A stretch of DNA of 35,085 nucleotides from Acidobacteriota bacterium. GTDB taxonomy: Bacteria; Acidobacteriota; UBA6911; JACQTF01. Position 1 is the first letter of the stretch. Every line of letters begins with the position of its first letter. Positions 20,665 through 31,456 of this stretch are shown here, piece after piece. The translations under genes were made by a program, and so were the position numbers. Location: positions 1 to 35,085 of the forward strand of contig JACQTF010000046.1 of the NCBI GenBank assembly GCA_016210925.1, in the 5' to 3' direction. Under the pieces are notes generated by a model. The model did not search any database. It was not told the origin of the DNA and saw only the letters and a list, made by a program, of their open reading frames with translations.

Positions 20665-23101
20665 TGGCTGAGTCCGTCACCAGGGAAACGGCGGCCACAT
20701 AGCCCCCTTCCTCCACCTTGATCAGCTTGACTCCCTGGGCGCTGCGGGAGACGGTCTGCTTGATGTCGGCAGCCTGCAGGCGAATCAGCTTGCCGGAGGC
20801 CGTGATCAGCATGACCTCGGAGTCCTCCGTCACATGACACACACCCACGACCTTGCCGTTCCTGGCAGTGGTTTTCATATTGATGATGCCCTTGCCGCCC
20901 CGGGATTGGACCCGGTATTCCTCCAGGCTGGTGCGCTTTCCAAACCCTTTCTCGGTCACGGCCAGGATCATGCCCTCTCCCCCTCGGAACGTCCTCATGC
21001 CCACCACCCGGTCACCGGGACGTAAAGTGATGCCCCGGACGCCATAGGCCGTGCGGCCCATGTCGCGGACCTCGGCTTCGGCAAAGCGAATCGCCTTGCC
21101 ATCCCGGGTGCACAGCAGCACCTCGTGGGAGCCGTCGGTCTGCTCGGCAGAGATCAGCTCGTCCCCCTCCTCGACGGAGATGGCGATGATGCCACTGGAG
21201 CGCGGGTGGGAGTATTCGGTCAAGGCGGTCTTCTTCACCGTGCCCTGCCGGGTGGCCATGATCACGTGCTTCCCTTCGTCAAAGCTCCGGACGGAGATCA
21301 TGTCGGCGATCTTCTCGTCGTGGCCCATGCCCACCAGATTCACGATGGCCTTCCCCTTGCCTGCCGCTCCCACATCGGGGATCTCGTACACTTTGAGCCA
21401 GTACACCCGTCCCTTGCTGGTGAAGATGAGGATGTAACTGTGGGTCGGAGCCACAAAGAGGTGCTCAATGAAGTCCTCCTCGCGGGTGGTCATGCCGATC
21501 CGTCCCTTTCCACCCCGTTGCTGGGCCCGGTAGACCTGGGCGCTGGTCCGCTTGATATACCCGGAGTGGGTGACGGTGATGACCATGTCCTCCTCACGGA
21601 TCAGGTCCTCCAGGGTCAGCTCCACTTCCTCGTCCACGATCTCGGTCCGACGGTCGTCCCCATACTGCTTCTTGACCTCCTCCAGCTCACGGATGATGAC
21701 GCCCCGAAGGCGTACCTCGCTTGCCAAAATCTCCTTGAACTCGGCGATCCTTTTCAGAGTCTCGGCGTATTCCTCCAAGATCTTCTCGCGCTCGAGGCCG
21801 GTCAGGCGCTGCAGCTTCATATCCAGGATGGCGTGGGCCTGTGCCTCCGAGAAGCCGAACGTACTCCTCAGGCGCTCGCCGGCCTCCGCGGGCGTTTTGG
21901 ACTCTCGGATCAACCGGATGACCTCATCCAGGTGGTCCAGAGCCAGCCTCAGGCCTTCCAAGATGTGGGCCCGCTCCTCCGCCTTGCGGAGGTCGTAGAG
22001 AGTGCGCCGCCGCACCACTTCCCTCCGGTGCTCCAGGAACAGGCTCAGGGCCTCCTGCAGGTTCAGCACCCGGGGCTGTCCGCTGACGATGGCCAGCATG
22101 ATCACCCCGAAACTATCCTGCATGGGAGTCAGCTTATACAGGTTGTTGAGGATGATCTGGGTTGGCTCGCCCCGGCGCAGCTCCAGCACTACTCTCATCC
22201 CTTCCCTGTCGGATTCGTCGCGGATGTCCCCGATTCCCTCGATCTTCTTGTCCCTCACCAGCTCGGCGATGCGCTCGATGAGCTTGGCCTTGTTCACCTG
22301 GAACGGTATTTCCGTGATGACGATAGCCTCTTTGTCCTTGCCGATCTTTTCCACGCCCGCCCGGGCCCTGAGGGTGATGATGCCCCGGCCGGTAGCGTAT
22401 GCCGCTCGGATGCCGGACCGGCCGTAGATGAAACCGGCAGTGGGAAAATCGGGCCCGGGGATCCTCTCCAGCAGTTCCTCCAGGGTCGACTCGGGCTTCT
22501 CCAGCAGCAAGATGGAGGCGTCCACAACCTCCCTCAAGTTATGCGGCGGAATGTTGGTGGCCATGCCTACGGCGATTCCGGAGGAGCCGTTGACGAGCAA
22601 GTTCGGAATCTTCGCCGGCAGGACAGTGGGCTCCTGGAGGGATTCGTCATAGTTGGCCTGCAAATCCACCGTCTCCTTCTCGATGTCCGCCAGCATCTCA
22701 TCCGCCAGGCGCGCCATCCGGACCTCGGTGTAGCGCATGGCCGCAGGAGGATCCCCGTCGACGGAGCCGAAGTTTCCCTGGCCGTCCACCAGGACATATC
22801 GCATGGAAAAGTACTGCGCCATGCGCACCAGCGTGTCATACACCGCTATGTCGCCGTGGGGATGGTACTTGCCGATCACGTCTCCCACGATGCGGGCTGC
22901 CTTCTTGTAGGGCCTGTTCCAGGTATTCCCCATCTCGGACATGGCGTAGAGGACCCGCCGGTGGACCGGCTTCAGGCCATCCCGCACGTCGGGCAACGCC
23001 CGGCCGATGATCACCGACATGGCGTAGTCGAGATACGACTTGCGCATCTCGTCTTCGATATTTACCGGGATCTGTTCGAAAGCAATGGGAGTTTCGGACA
23101 T
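20642..23101 (-). CDS. gyrA: DNA gyrase subunit A
   Basis: GyrA is the cleavage-religation subunit of the type II topoisomerase that introduces negative supercoils. From the ATG at 23101 ([20 protein letters not shown]) it has 819 residues. The catalytic tyrosine is Y124 in [17 protein letters not shown]. The winged-helix block [18 protein letters not shown] holds the quinolone-resistance region, where Ile85 occupies the place of E. coli Ser83 while D89 (E. coli Asp87) is kept. The C-terminal pinwheel carries the GyrA-box-like QQRGGKG and a second RGGKG. The open frame extends further upstream, but conserved sequence begins only here. It follows gyrB by 91 bases in the same direction. Confidence 0.96.
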   Translation of the reverse strand: MSETPIAFEQIPVNIEDEMRKSYLDYAMSVIIGRALPDVRDGLKPVHRRVLYAMSEMGNTWNRPYKKAARIVGDVIGKYHPHGDIAVYDTLVRMAQYFSMRYVLVDGQGNFGSVDGDPPAAMRYTEVRMARLADEMLADIEKETVDLQANYDESLQEPTVLPAKIPNLLVNGSSGIAVGMATNIPPHNLREVVDASILLLEKPESTLEELLERIPGPDFPTAGFIYGRSGIRAAYATGRGIITLRARAGVEKIGKDKEAIVITEIPFQVNKAKLIERIAELVRDKKIEGIGDIRDESDREGMRVVLELRRGEPTQIILNNLYKLTPMQDSFGVIMLAIVSGQPRVLNLQEALSLFLEHRREVVRRRTLYDLRKAEERAHILEGLRLALDHLDEVIRLIRESKTPAEAGERLRSTFGFSEAQAHAILDMKLQRLTGLEREKILEEYAETLKRIAEFKEILASEVRLRGVIIRELEEVKKQYGDDRRTEIVDEEVELTLEDLIREEDMVITVTHSGYIKRTSAQVYRAQQRGGKGRIGMTTREEDFIEHLFVAPTHSYILIFTSKGRVYWLKVYEIPDVGAAGKGKAIVNLVGMGHDEKIADMISVRSFDEGKHVIMATRQGTVKKTALTEYSHPRSSGIIAISVEEGDELISAEQTDGSHEVLLCTRDGKAIRFAEAEVRDMGRTAYGVRGITLRPGDRVVGMRTFRGGEGMILAVTEKGFGKRTSLEEYRVQSRGGKGIINMKTTARNGKVVGVCHVTEDSEVMLITASGKLIRLQAADIKQTVSRSAQGVKLIKVEEGGYVAAVSLVTDSANGEEQTV

Positions 23102-23192
23102 AAGGATGAAGCCTTCAGCGATTGGTGGGTCAGCGTTCCAGGCCAGACCCTCACTTGGTTCAAAGCGGACTGTGCTGATGGCTGAAGTGGCA

Positions 23193-25679
<2,487 letters not shown>

Positions 25680-25713
25680 TTACTGATCGTAACACGCCTT
25701 TTTTAACCCTTTA

Positions 25714-25722
25714 ATTATACCA
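25714..25722 (-). promoter_or_regulatory. Extended -10 promoter for gyrB
   Basis: On the minus strand TGG followed directly by a perfect TATAAT (25719-25714) gives a TGn extended -10 element, about 60 bases before the gyrB start. No good -35 lies at the expected spacing, which extended -10 promoters tolerate. The surrounding gyrB-dnaN gap (25656-25923) is clearly more AT-rich than the genes; I saw no gene in it. Confidence 0.65.
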
Positions 25723-25923
25723 CAATGAGACGATTTTGGACACCGGAATTTTGTTTGGTTTCAACAATATCTAGTGGTCGGCTTTTAAAAAGATCCCAAC
25801 AAATAGTGGTTGGGGAAAACAATGGTGGGAGCTTGCTTGACGGACTGGCCTTTTTGCGTTTAACTGTTAAAAAATTTCGCCCGTTCCACCTGTGCTTCGC
25901 CGTCAGGTTTTGTGGAGGTGCCG

Positions 25924-27033
25924 TCAGAGCTTCATGGGCATCACGACGTAACTATACTGGTAATCTTCCTCTGTGGCCGGTTGCAGCAGGCCCTGGGTCT
26001 CATCATCTTTCAGCTGAAACGAAACCTGTTTGTCGAAAGCCACGCCCAGAAAATCCAGCAAGTACTGGGCGTTAAAACCCACCTCCATCGGCTGTCCATC
26101 GTAAGAGATTTGAACGGACTCCCTCGCCTCGCCGAGGTCTGAAGTGCTGGATGTCACCACCAACTGCCCTTCGCTCAAGGACAGCTTAATCCCGTGAGAT
26201 CGCTCGTCGGCCATGATGGCCGCCCGCCGGATCGCCTCCGCGAAACCTTCGGTCTCCAGCAGCAACTTCTTGTCGTTGTCCTTTGGAATCACCATCTCGT
26301 AATTCGGAAACTGCCCCGCCAGCTGACGCGAAACCATGTACCGCCCATCCACGTGGAAGTAAAGGTGGTTCTCGTCCTTGGCAAATTGCACCATCCTGTT
26401 CGGATCGCCGGCCAGCTTCGCCAGCTCGGCCAGTGTCTTCCTCGGAACCAGAACCCTGAACTCCCCTTCCAGCCCCTCCACCTTCAGCCGCTTCTCGATG
26501 TACGCCAGGCGATGGCCGTCCGTGGTCACCAGCCTGAGCCCGTCGGCATTTACCACCAGGAGCGCTCCGTTCAAAGAATAGCGGGACTCCTCCTGGGTAA
26601 TCGCGAAGATGGTCCGCGAAACCATGTTGCGGAAAACCTCGCCGGGAACGGTCCACTTCCGGCCCGAATATTCCGGAATCACCGGGAAGTTGTCCTTGTG
26701 CATGCCCACCACCTTGAACCGCGACGGCCCGGAACTGACGGCCATCCACTCCTTGTCTGCAAGCTTGAAGCTTATTTCTGACTCGTCCGGGAGAGAACGC
26801 ACGATGTCAAACACCTTCCGCGCCGAAACCGTCAATGCTCCCGACGACTTGACCTTGGCAGGACAGCTGCAACGAATGCTCACGTCCAGGTCCGTAGCCA
26901 TAATGGTCAGGTTGGACCCTGCCGCCTCCAGCAAAAGATTGGACAGAATGGGGATCGTGTTCTTTTTCTCCACCACTCCTTGGACGTAGCCTAGCTCTTT
27001 CAAAATTTCGTTCTTCTTCACTGTAAATTCCAT
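25924..27033 (-). CDS. dnaN: DNA polymerase III beta subunit (sliding clamp)
   Basis: DnaN forms the ring-shaped dimer that tethers polymerase III to DNA. The 369-residue length is normal. Three clamp domains are recognisable: an N-terminal one with KNTIPILSNLLLEA and MATDLDVSIR, a middle one with RYSLNGALLVVNADGLRLVT and TDGHRLAY, and a C-terminal one with GFNAQYLLDFLG and ending VVMPMKL, the family terminus. The ATG at 27033 has GGGAG at a slightly long spacing. It follows dnaA by 269 bases, the order expected at an origin region. Confidence 0.97.
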   Translation of the reverse strand: MEFTVKKNEILKELGYVQGVVEKKNTIPILSNLLLEAAGSNLTIMATDLDVSIRCSCPAKVKSSGALTVSARKVFDIVRSLPDESEISFKLADKEWMAVSSGPSRFKVVGMHKDNFPVIPEYSGRKWTVPGEVFRNMVSRTIFAITQEESRYSLNGALLVVNADGLRLVTTDGHRLAYIEKRLKVEGLEGEFRVLVPRKTLAELAKLAGDPNRMVQFAKDENHLYFHVDGRYMVSRQLAGQFPNYEMVIPKDNDKKLLLETEGFAEAIRRAAIMADERSHGIKLSLSEGQLVVTSSTSDLGEARESVQISYDGQPMEVGFNAQYLLDFLGVAFDKQVSFQLKDDETQGLLQPATEEDYQYSYVVMPMKL

Positions 27034-27283
27034 GAGGTGCGGCTCCCATTTTCAAAATTTCAGCGGGTTGCTCTTAAAAAAGCATTGTAATGAAAAGTCC
27101 TCACTCTTTCTAGTAGTTTTAGTAGGCGAGAGGAAAGCGTGGAGATCGGATGAACCTTCGATCGGGCTACGGATTAGCCGATCGGTCTACAGAGGATTTT
27201 GTCGAGGATTTCTTGCGGTGTAGAGCAGGGAGTTGGGATCAGGGATTCGATCCACAGGGTTTGACCGTGGCTGAGGCGCCTGT

Positions 27284-27292
27284 TGTGGAAAA
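27284..27292 (-). promoter_or_regulatory. DnaA-box-like site between dnaA and dnaN
   Basis: TTTTCCACA on the minus strand differs from the TTATCCACA consensus at one base. A weaker site, CGATCCACA, lies on the plus strand at 27248-27256. The rest of the 269-base dnaA-dnaN gap is AT-richer next to dnaN, with TACAAT as a possible -10 near 27099, but no gene. Confidence 0.4.
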
Positions 27293-27302
27293 GAGGAGAA
27301 TC

Positions 27303-28625
27303 TCAACGCAGGGAATCAATGAGCGTATGGATGAGCTTTTGAAAGGCCGCATCGCAGCGGACGAGGTTCTGCACTTTGCGAATCGAATGGAGCACCGTGG
27401 TGTGGTGCTTGCCGCCGAACTCGCGGCCGATTCGTGGCAGGGAGGAATCGGTGAGTTCCTTGCACAGATACATGGCGATCTGACGGGGCTCGGCAATGGC
27501 CTGGGAATTGTTTTTGGCCTTCAGGTCGGCGGCCTGGAGATTGAAGTGTGCCGCCACGACTTCCTTGACGCGGTCGATGGAGATGCTTTTTTTGCCCTCG
27601 GATGCGATGTTGCGGAGGACGTCCTGGGCTAGGGAGAGGGACAGATCAAATCCTGTCAGCGACGAGAAAGCGATCAGGCGAACGAGAGAGCCCTCGAGCT
27701 CCCGAATATTCGACTTGATGTTTCCAGCAATGAAGAGGGCGACGTCGTCGGGCAGCAGCACGTTCTCCAGCGCGGCCTTCTTCCTTAAAATGGCCACCTT
27801 GGTCTCCAGGTCCGGCGCCTGAATGTCCGCGATCAGGCCCCATTCGAATCTGGAGTGCAGGCGCTCCTCCAAGGTGGGAATTTGCTTGGGCGCGCAATCG
27901 CTGGAAATGACAATCTGCTTCTGGGAGTCGTACAGGGCATTGAAGGTGTGGAAGAATTCTTCCTGGGTGCGCTCCTTTCCAGCGAGGAACTGGACATCGT
28001 CCATGAGCAGGACGTCAATGTTCCTGTATCGTTCCCGGAAGGCCGGGGTCCGATCGTACCGAATGGAATTGATCAACTCGTTCATGAACCTCTCGGAGGA
28101 CATGTAGGTCAATCGTACCCGGCGGCTCTTCGCCTGGATGACGTGGCCGATGGCATGCAGGAGGTGAGTCTTGCCCAGCCCGACACCTCCGTAGATGTAC
28201 AGTGGATTGTAAGCCTTGGAAGGCTGCTCGGACACCGCCAGGGCTGCTGCCTGGGCAAACTGGTTGCTGGAGCCCACTACGAACGTGGAGAAAGTGTACT
28301 GCGGGTTGAAGGAAACACATTCCGGCTCGGCCTCTTGTCGTGCGCCCTCTCCCTTATGGGATTCAGGCGGCGGGGCAGCTTCGGGAGGTTCCGAGAGCAC
28401 GTATAGCCGCACCAGGAGTGGGTGCAGTCCCAGATCGGAGATGACCTGCTGGAGCTGCTGCGAGTAATGCTCTTCGATCCACGCCCGGAAGAGTGGGTGG
28501 GGAACTTGAACCAGAAGCTCGTTACCTTGCTCCGCTTGGAGGTGCGTAGGTCGGAACCACGTATCGAAGTTCTGAGGGCTGATCCGCTTCTCAAGAACTG
28601 CCAGGATCCTTTCCCAGGCGTTCAT
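27303..28625 (-). CDS. dnaA: Chromosomal replication initiator protein DnaA
   Basis: DnaA is the AAA+ ATPase that binds DnaA boxes and opens the origin. From the ATG at 28625 it has 440 residues. Domain I spans about 1-75 (NAWERILAVLEKRISPQNFD), and a short variable linker follows. The AAA+ domain has the Walker A GGVGLGKTHLLHAIG (146-160) and Walker B DVLLMDDVQFLAGKE. The C-terminal helix-turn-helix carries the signature GREFGGKHHTTVLHSIRKV. The open frame reaches a TTG at 28661, but the extra 12 residues are not typical and no ribosome site supports either start well. DnaA-box-like sites lie about 85 bases upstream, consistent with autoregulation. Confidence 0.97.
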   Translation of the reverse strand: MNAWERILAVLEKRISPQNFDTWFRPTHLQAEQGNELLVQVPHPLFRAWIEEHYSQQLQQVISDLGLHPLLVRLYVLSEPPEAAPPPESHKGEGARQEAEPECVSFNPQYTFSTFVVGSSNQFAQAAALAVSEQPSKAYNPLYIYGGVGLGKTHLLHAIGHVIQAKSRRVRLTYMSSERFMNELINSIRYDRTPAFRERYRNIDVLLMDDVQFLAGKERTQEEFFHTFNALYDSQKQIVISSDCAPKQIPTLEERLHSRFEWGLIADIQAPDLETKVAILRKKAALENVLLPDDVALFIAGNIKSNIRELEGSLVRLIAFSSLTGFDLSLSLAQDVLRNIASEGKKSISIDRVKEVVAAHFNLQAADLKAKNNSQAIAEPRQIAMYLCKELTDSSLPRIGREFGGKHHTTVLHSIRKVQNLVRCDAAFQKLIHTLIDSLR

Positions 28626-28988
28626 ACGGGGGATGGGGGCCTGTCCGACGCGTTCCCGCAATGCCCAGTGCGCGACGGGCTCTGGCTTTCCACAACCTTT
28701 TCCACCGGCTGTGGAAAATAGCTCTTGGCTGGCCCGATGTCACTCTTCCGCGCTTCGTTTGTTTATGATTCCCTGTGGCAGCGAGCTAACGCTCGAACGA
28801 GGAAGGCGGAATCTAACACAGCGTTTTCGGGCAAAGCAAGGGGAAAGCAGCAGGAACCGGAACGCATTCTTCAAAAAACTTTCGCAATGGTGAAAAAAAA
28901 TGAGTCCGTGGAAACTGGCGCAGGGCGTGGATTTACGGGCAGGCACTGGCCGAAACTCAAGACCTTTCGTTGCGCGGGTGGAGTCTTT
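28626..28988. other. Candidate origin/dnaA regulatory region
   Basis: This 363-base gap upstream of dnaA holds a cluster of sites close to the TTATCCACA consensus: TTTTCCACA on the minus strand (28710-28718, one mismatch), and CTTTCCACA (28686-28694) and TTTTCCACC (28698-28706) on the plus strand (two mismatches each). An A/T-rich run lies at about 28866-28902. It could be oriC or only the autoregulated dnaA promoter. I saw no coding gene. Too few strong boxes are present to be sure. Confidence 0.42.
28812..28840 (-). promoter_or_regulatory. Candidate dnaA promoter
   Basis: On the minus strand TTGCTT (28840-28835), a 17-base spacer and TTAGAT (28817-28812) form a weak sigma-70 match about 190 bases before dnaA. 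The DnaA-box-like sites lie downstream of it, which would suit repression by DnaA. Confidence 0.3.
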
Positions 28989-29284
28989 CTATGAGATTTC
29001 CTCGAGCCTTGCGGTGAAGTGACGGAGCACCGGCGCGGCGTAGACCAACCGCAACCCGCGCACCTGCTCACGTTGTTGGTACAGTTGGATGAGGGACTCT
29101 GCCACGTAAAGGATCTGCATGGTTGGTATAAACGCGGCGAGGAATGGCCAGTCGCACCAATTCCAGACGCCCACGGGCTTAAAAATGGGAACGCCTCCTT
29201 TCTCCAAGATAGCGCACCTGACCGATGCGGAACCTCAGATAGCTCCACGACCTTGATTTTGAAGGGCTCCGATGGGAACTTCAT
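28989..29284 (-). pseudogene. tnaA: Heavily deleted tryptophanase/tyrosine phenol-lyase family gene
   Basis: The 296 bases keep scattered pieces of a PLP-dependent beta-eliminating lyase that is normally about 460 residues. From the ATG at 29284 the N-terminus reads MKFPSEPFKIKVVE. Another frame then gives YLRFRIGQVRYLGE, and a third gives EKGGVPIFKPVG. RVYTN appears in one frame just before the C-terminal block LYVAESLIQLYQQREQVRGL, then RLVYAAPVLRHFTARLEEIS and a stop. The middle of the gene, including the PLP lysine, is missing and there are several frameshifts. The ATG overlaps the acyl-CoA dehydrogenase stop as ATGA, so the intact gene was once coupled to it. Family recognition is from remembered consensus. 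It is certainly non-functional as such an enzyme. Confidence 0.82.
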
Positions 29285-30423
29285 AGGCCCAGGAGGTTGC
29301 GAGCGATGACGGAGCGCTGGATCTCGGAAGTGCCCTGGTCGATCTCCGTCATGCGGGCGTCGCGATAGAAGCGCTCCACGGGATGATCCTGGCTGTACCC
29401 GTGTCCGCCCAAGACTTGCACTGCGCCGTGAGTGACCCGGTGGCTCACTTCCGAGGCGAATAGCTTGGCTGTGGAGGCTTCCAGGCTGCACCGGGGCTGG
29501 TGGTCCCGGGCGAAGGCGGCCCGATGGGTGAGCAGGCGGGCGGCCTCAATTTCCGTGGCCATGTCCGCCAGCTTCCACTGGATCGCCTGGAAGCGGGAGA
29601 GGGCCTGGCCGAACTGCGTGCGCTCTTTGGCATAACTCAGCGCTTCGTCCAGGGCCCCCTGGGCGATGCCCACCGCCAGGGCTGCCATGCCGATTCGGCC
29701 GCCGTCCAGGCTGGCCAGAGCGATCTTGAAACCTTCCCCTTCGGCTCCCAGCCGGTTCGAGGCTGGCACGACGCAGTCCTCCAGGAAGAGGGTGGCGCAC
29801 GCCGACCCGTGGATCCCAAGGAGCCGTTCCTTCTTCGCGAACCGGAACCCGGGTCGTTCTGTCTCCACGACGAAGGCGGTGATCCCTTGATGGCGCTGTT
29901 GCCGGTCGGTGCTGGCGTAGACCAGGGCCACCTGTGCGGCCTTGCCGTTGGTGATGAAGATCTTCGAGCCGTTTAGAACGTAGTCGGCGCCCCTGCGCAC
30001 GGCGGTGGCGGTCTGGTTCGCCACGTCGCTGCCGGCCTCGGGCTCCGTCAAACAATAGCAGCCGATGTGCTCGCCGGACGCCAGAGGCGGGAGATAGCGG
30101 CGCTTCTGATCCCCATCGCCAGCGGCCAGGATCGGATCGCAGACGAGGAAGTTGTGGACCGACAGGATCGCGCCCACGGTGGCGCTGGTGCGAGAGACCT
30201 CCTCGACAGCCAGAACCAAAGAGAGGGTGTCCATCCCCAACCCGCCGTGTTCCCGTGGAACGATCACTCCCATCAGGCCCAGTGCGCCTGCCTTCTCCAC
30301 CAGGTCCAACGGGAACTCGTCGGTGCGATCGATCTCCTCGGCCCGGGGCCGCACCTCGCCCTCAGCGAACTGCCGCGCTGTCCGCCGCGTCCGTTCTTGT
30401 TCGTCGGCGAGATCCAGCTCCAT
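29281..30423 (-). CDS. Acyl-CoA dehydrogenase family protein (catalytic Glu replaced by Gln)
   Basis: A 380-residue FAD flavoprotein of the short-chain acyl-CoA dehydrogenase type. FAD and substrate motifs are GCYCLTEPEAGSDVANQTAT (121-140), YVLNGSKIFITNGKAA, ERTQFGQALSRFQAIQWKLA and QVLGGHGYSQDHPVERFYRD. The C-terminal block reads RDARMTEIDQGTSEIQRSVI. The base glutamate of SCAD/MCAD (Y-E-G-T) is here Gln363 (D-Q-G-T). The alternative base of isovaleryl-CoA dehydrogenase is also not evident, as that position reads LDGGRIGMA. I chose the ATG at 30423; the open frame extends to 30474. The gene is followed by the tnaA remnant through an ATGA overlap. Confidence 0.9.
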   Translation of the reverse strand: MELDLADEQERTRRTARQFAEGEVRPRAEEIDRTDEFPLDLVEKAGALGLMGVIVPREHGGLGMDTLSLVLAVEEVSRTSATVGAILSVHNFLVCDPILAAGDGDQKRRYLPPLASGEHIGCYCLTEPEAGSDVANQTATAVRRGADYVLNGSKIFITNGKAAQVALVYASTDRQQRHQGITAFVVETERPGFRFAKKERLLGIHGSACATLFLEDCVVPASNRLGAEGEGFKIALASLDGGRIGMAALAVGIAQGALDEALSYAKERTQFGQALSRFQAIQWKLADMATEIEAARLLTHRAAFARDHQPRCSLEASTAKLFASEVSHRVTHGAVQVLGGHGYSQDHPVERFYRDARMTEIDQGTSEIQRSVIARNLLGL

Positions 30424-30537
30424 GCTCTCATTGTGCCATAGGGCGCCGCTTTTTTCCCGAATTCGAGGGAACAAGCTTTCAAGCCATCAGCTCCTGGATG
30501 GACGACGTGCGCTGACGACTGACCGCTGAACGCGGGT

Positions 30538-31035
30538 TCACTCCGAGGGAGAGTCGTCACAAAAGAAGGGGCGAAGCTTGCGGTAGGTCGTGGAGAGCTC
30601 CTCGGGAAGAACGCGGGTCTCCGCCACCACCGACATGAAGCTGGAATCCCCCGCCCAGCGGGCGAGGATGTGGAGGTGCAGGTGATCGGCCACGCCGGCG
30701 CCGGCGCAGCGGCCCTGGTTGATGCCTAGATTGAAGCCGTCGGGATGGTACGCATCGGTCAGGGCCCGCTGGCAACGCTGGGCCACGCGCATCATCTCCA
30801 GCAGCTCGTCAGGGCTGGCCTCGTGGAGGAGTGCCACATGCCGGTTGGTGACCACCATGATGTGGCCGTTGGTGTACGGGTAGAGGTTCAGGATGACAAA
30901 GCAGGCAGCCCCCCGGTGCAGGACCAGGTTCTTCTCGTCGTCCTGCTCCTGAAGGGCTCGGCAGAAGATGCAGCCTTGGGAGTCGTCGAAGGTGCTGATG
31001 TAATGATAGCGCCAGGGGGTCCAGAGTCGATCCAT
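30538..31035 (-). CDS. HIT-family hydrolase/phosphorylase (Ap4A type)
   Basis: Histidine-triad nucleotide-binding protein of 165 residues. The triad is HLHLHIL (H118, H120, H122), followed by ARWAGDSSFM, a pattern typical of the bacterial branch related to Ap4A phosphorylase and dinucleoside polyphosphate hydrolases. An N-terminal CIFC (C22, C25) is the likely zinc site, and NLYPYTNGHIMVVTNRHVA is the conserved core strand. The chosen ATG at 31035 gives MDRLWTPWRYHYI as in relatives; a GTG at 31047 is also open. It lies between hup and the acyl-CoA dehydrogenase, all on the same strand. The substrate is not fixed by sequence. Confidence 0.92.
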   Translation of the reverse strand: MDRLWTPWRYHYISTFDDSQGCIFCRALQEQDDEKNLVLHRGAACFVILNLYPYTNGHIMVVTNRHVALLHEASPDELLEMMRVAQRCQRALTDAYHPDGFNLGINQGRCAGAGVADHLHLHILARWAGDSSFMSVVAETRVLPEELSTTYRKLRPFFCDDSPSE

Positions 31036-31061
31036 GTCCGCTGCCACGCCTCAGCCGCGGG

Positions 31062-31116
31062 ACAGTCCGCAGTCGGCGGATCCCGGAGTGGGGGCGGGCG
31101 ACAAGCGGCGGACTGT
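31062..31116. repeat. 9-bp inverted repeat downstream of the HU gene
   Basis: ACAGTCCGC (31062-31070) and its exact complement (31108-31116) enclose a 37-base GC-rich loop just after the HU gene stop. There is no T-run. It may be a processing or attenuation stem between the HU and HIT genes, or chance. Confidence 0.3.
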
Positions 31117-31121
31117 GCTCG

Positions 31122-31397
31122 CTATTGGTTGATGAGGTCTTTCAGTTCCTTGCCGGGCTTAAAATACGGAACCTTCTTGGACGGGACACTGACCTTTTCC
31201 CCGGTTTTAGGGTTTCGGCCCTGACGGGAGGCCCGCTCGCGGATCCGGAACGATCCGAACCCGCGCAACTCGATCTTCTCCCCGCGCTGAAGGGATTCCA
31301 CGATGCTGTCCAGTACGGTCTGGACGATCACCTCGGCGTCTTTTTTTGTGAGCTCTGTGCTCTTGGCCACCTCTTCCACCAGCTCTGCCTTCGTCAT
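31122..31397 (-). CDS. HU/IHF-family DNA-binding protein
   Basis: A 91-residue histone-like protein that bends and compacts DNA as a dimer. It shows MTKAELVEEVAKSTELTKKD (N-terminal helices), the core IELRGFGSFRIRERASRQGR, and the DNA-contacting arm NPKTGEKVSVPSKKVPYFKP with the intercalating proline. The RNPKTGE arm is shared by HU and IHF. The adjacency to rpsA is the arrangement of ihfB in many proteobacteria, but HU versus IHF cannot be decided here. AGGAGGAG precedes the ATG closely. It lies 59 bases after rpsA, so it is probably partly co-transcribed. Confidence 0.95.
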   Translation of the reverse strand: MTKAELVEEVAKSTELTKKDAEVIVQTVLDSIVESLQRGEKIELRGFGSFRIRERASRQGRNPKTGEKVSVPSKKVPYFKPGKELKDLINQ

Positions 31398-31456
31398 AAG
31401 CTCCTCCTCCTGTCAACCACTCCCCATCGCCACCATGCTCTTGGCGGCGGAAGGAC

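Noticed and set aside
21125-23185. 686-codon plus-strand open frame opposite gyrA
   Set aside because: Antisense shadow of gyrA; the sequence is rich in H, L, V, Q and D without motifs, and the gyrA frame is certain.
28871-29491. 206-codon minus-strand frame containing the TnaA-like N-terminus
   Set aside because: Only the 14 residues after the internal ATG at 29284 are family-like; the rest is out-of-frame acyl-CoA dehydrogenase and noncoding sequence, so it is described as part of the pseudogene instead.
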